From assembly GCA_003132165.1 (NCBI GenBank), contig PKWW01000053.1, positions 1 through 43,449 on the forward strand: DNA of 43,449 nucleotides, given 5' to 3'. The notes beneath the pieces were generated by a model, which was given only the letters and a program-made list of their open reading frames with translations, was not told the DNA's origin and searched no databases. This DNA comes from Acidimicrobiaceae bacterium (lineage in GTDB: Bacteria > Actinomycetota > Acidimicrobiia > Acidimicrobiales > RAAP-2). The stretch's first letter is position 1, and each line of letters opens with the position of its first letter. This document shows positions 42,185-43,449 of this stretch, in pieces. The position numbers and the translations under genes are program-made.

Positions 42185-43426
42185 ATGCCGTACGAGTTCA
42201 CGACAAAAGGCCTGGAGATTCAGGAATCGGTCCGCCGATTCATGGAGAACGTGATTGTCCCGAGCGAGGAGACGTTCTACACCCAACTCGAAGAGGCTGG
42301 CCGCGACGGCTACCCGCCCGTGCTCGACAAGTTGAAGTCCGCCGCGATGGAGCGCGGACTGTGGAACCTGTTCCTGCCCCACCTGCGCAGGGAGAGTCCC
42401 GGTACGCAGTTGTCCAACCTCGACTACGCGCCGATCTCCGAGGAACTCGGCAAAGTCGGTTTCGCCTCAGAAGTACTCAACTGCAACGCCCCCGACACCG
42501 GCAACATGGAGATCCTGCACCACTACGGCTCGGACCGCGTAAAGGCCGAATGGCTCGAGCCCCTGCTCGCCGGCGAGATCCGCAGCGCCTTTTCGATGAC
42601 CGAGCCCGACATCGCCTCTTCTGACGCGACGAACATCGGTCTTTCAATCGTGCGTGACGGCGACGAGTACGTGCTCAACGGTCGCAAGTGGTTCAGTTCG
42701 GGCGCCCGCGGCGAACGTTGCAAGGTGCTCATCGTGATGGGAAAGACCAACCCCAACGCCGCGCGTCACCTCCAGCAGTCGATGATCGTCGTGCCCATGG
42801 AGACACCCGGCGTCGAGCTGGGACTCGACCCCCACGTCTTTGGCTACGCCGAACGTGGTGGGCACCCCGAGGTCATCTACCGCAACGTGCGCGTGCCCGT
42901 CGATAATCTGCTCGGCGACGAGGGCAGCGGTTTCGCCATCTCTCAAGCGCGCCTCGGGCCGGGACGGATCCACCACTGCATGCGCTCAATCGGCGTCGCC
43001 GAACGCGCCCTCGACCTCATGGTCATCAGGTCGCTCGAGCGCAGCACCTTCGGCACCAGCCTCGCGCACAAGGGTCTCATCCAGGACTGGATCGCCGAGT
43101 CGCGCATCGAGATCGACATGGCTCGCGAGTACGTGTTGCGCACCGCGTACCTCATGGACACCGTGGGCAACAAGGCCGCCGCGGCGCAGATCTCGGGCAT
43201 CAAGGTCGCAATTCCAAACATGACGCTCAAGGTCATTGACCGTGCCATTCAGGTGCACGGCGCCGCGGGCGTCAGCCAGTTCTTCCCACTCGCGAACATG
43301 TACGCGCATCAGCGCACACTGAGAATCGCCGACGGACCCGACGAAGTGCACAAGATGACCATCGCGCGCCGAGAGATCTTGAAGCACCAGCCCGGATTCC
43401 ACATGAATCCGAACATCGAACACTAA
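42185..43426 (+). CDS. Acyl-CoA dehydrogenase family protein
   Basis: A 413-residue flavoprotein of the acyl-CoA dehydrogenase superfamily, closer to the ACAD10/11-like group. Motifs: FSMTEPDIASSDATN (FAD/substrate loop), NGRKWFSSGA, the arginine-rich RLGPGRIHHCMR segment, and the C-terminal IADGPDEVHKM whose acidic residue occupies the catalytic-base region. It would oxidise an acyl-CoA to the 2-enoyl-CoA and pass electrons to ETF. ATG 42185 has GAGG 6 nt upstream; a GTG at 42173 is in frame. It ends 23 bp before the window edge, so operon partners cannot be seen. Confidence 0.93.
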   Translation: MPYEFTTKGLEIQESVRRFMENVIVPSEETFYTQLEEAGRDGYPPVLDKLKSAAMERGLWNLFLPHLRRESPGTQLSNLDYAPISEELGKVGFASEVLNCNAPDTGNMEILHHYGSDRVKAEWLEPLLAGEIRSAFSMTEPDIASSDATNIGLSIVRDGDEYVLNGRKWFSSGARGERCKVLIVMGKTNPNAARHLQQSMIVVPMETPGVELGLDPHVFGYAERGGHPEVIYRNVRVPVDNLLGDEGSGFAISQARLGPGRIHHCMRSIGVAERALDLMVIRSLERSTFGTSLAHKGLIQDWIAESRIEIDMAREYVLRTAYLMDTVGNKAAAAQISGIKVAIPNMTLKVIDRAIQVHGAAGVSQFFPLANMYAHQRTLRIADGPDEVHKMTIARREILKHQPGFHMNPNIEH

Positions 43427-43449
43427 AGACGAATTAGGCCAGGAAGTCC

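Overview
The window looks like chromosome from a high-GC actinobacterium, most plausibly of the Acidimicrobiia (inference from gene content, not proven). Pointers are a tandem pair of mycothiol-type LmbE amidases, Ser/Thr-rich secreted proteins, an actinobacterial-type arsenic operon, and many genes whose -10 box lies only 6-7 nt upstream of the start codon (leaderless promoters).

Layout. 1-1.4 kb: the 5' part of a tRNA (minus) and a secreted BNR-repeat protein. 1.76-4.87 kb: a divergent arsenic locus, arsR facing arsI-acr3-arsC-arsC', with two matching palindromic operators in the shared promoter. 5.2-9.6 kb: cell-surface and secreted proteins: an L,D-transpeptidase, a small Ig-like protein, an eqolisin (G1) peptidase carrying two InlB-type repeats that are identical at the DNA level, and a prolyl-iminopeptidase-like hydrolase. 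9.7-14.5 kb: a MacB/LolD-type ABC pair, ychF, and ahcY with a terminator. 14.5-17.2 kb: a hypothetical gene next to an intact IS605/IS1341-type tnpB. 17.4-18.3 kb: a cysteine synthase. 18.5-26.4 kb: amine catabolism: glutamine-synthetase-like ligase, aldehyde dehydrogenase and SDR in one overlapping operon, then a second SDR, an APC permease and a succinate-semialdehyde-type dehydrogenase. 26.6-28.3 kb: the tandem LmbE/Mca-like amidases. 28.3-31.3 kb: an Nramp-related transporter lacking the canonical DPGN and MPHN motifs, beside a soluble PRC-barrel/MgtE-N/CBS protein, probably a magnesium uptake and sensing pair. 31.4-34.7 kb: ltaE, a PaaI-type thioesterase, a FabH-like synthase and a nucleotidyltransferase. 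34.7-35.9 kb: a small decayed patch with an orphan RNA-like repeat, a GNAT gene and an SDR remnant. 35.9-43.4 kb: a UPF0104-type membrane protein, an AI-2E-family permease, an alpha/beta hydrolase lacking its serine, a possible channel-like protein, an eRF1-like protein, a D,D-carboxypeptidase and an acyl-CoA dehydrogenase.

The strongest unexplained signal is a sequence of about 160 bp just beyond the 3' end of tnpB (15612-15771) that recurs without any tnpB at 34824-34985. Both copies keep a 5-bp hairpin and a GCAA-tetraloop hairpin. In the second copy the tetraloop stem survives only through G-U pairs that exist in minus-strand (tnpB-sense) RNA. I read the pair as a TnpB guide (omega) RNA plus an orphan relative.

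Reading frames were judged by eye from motifs, ribosome-binding sites and promoter geometry. No database search was possible.
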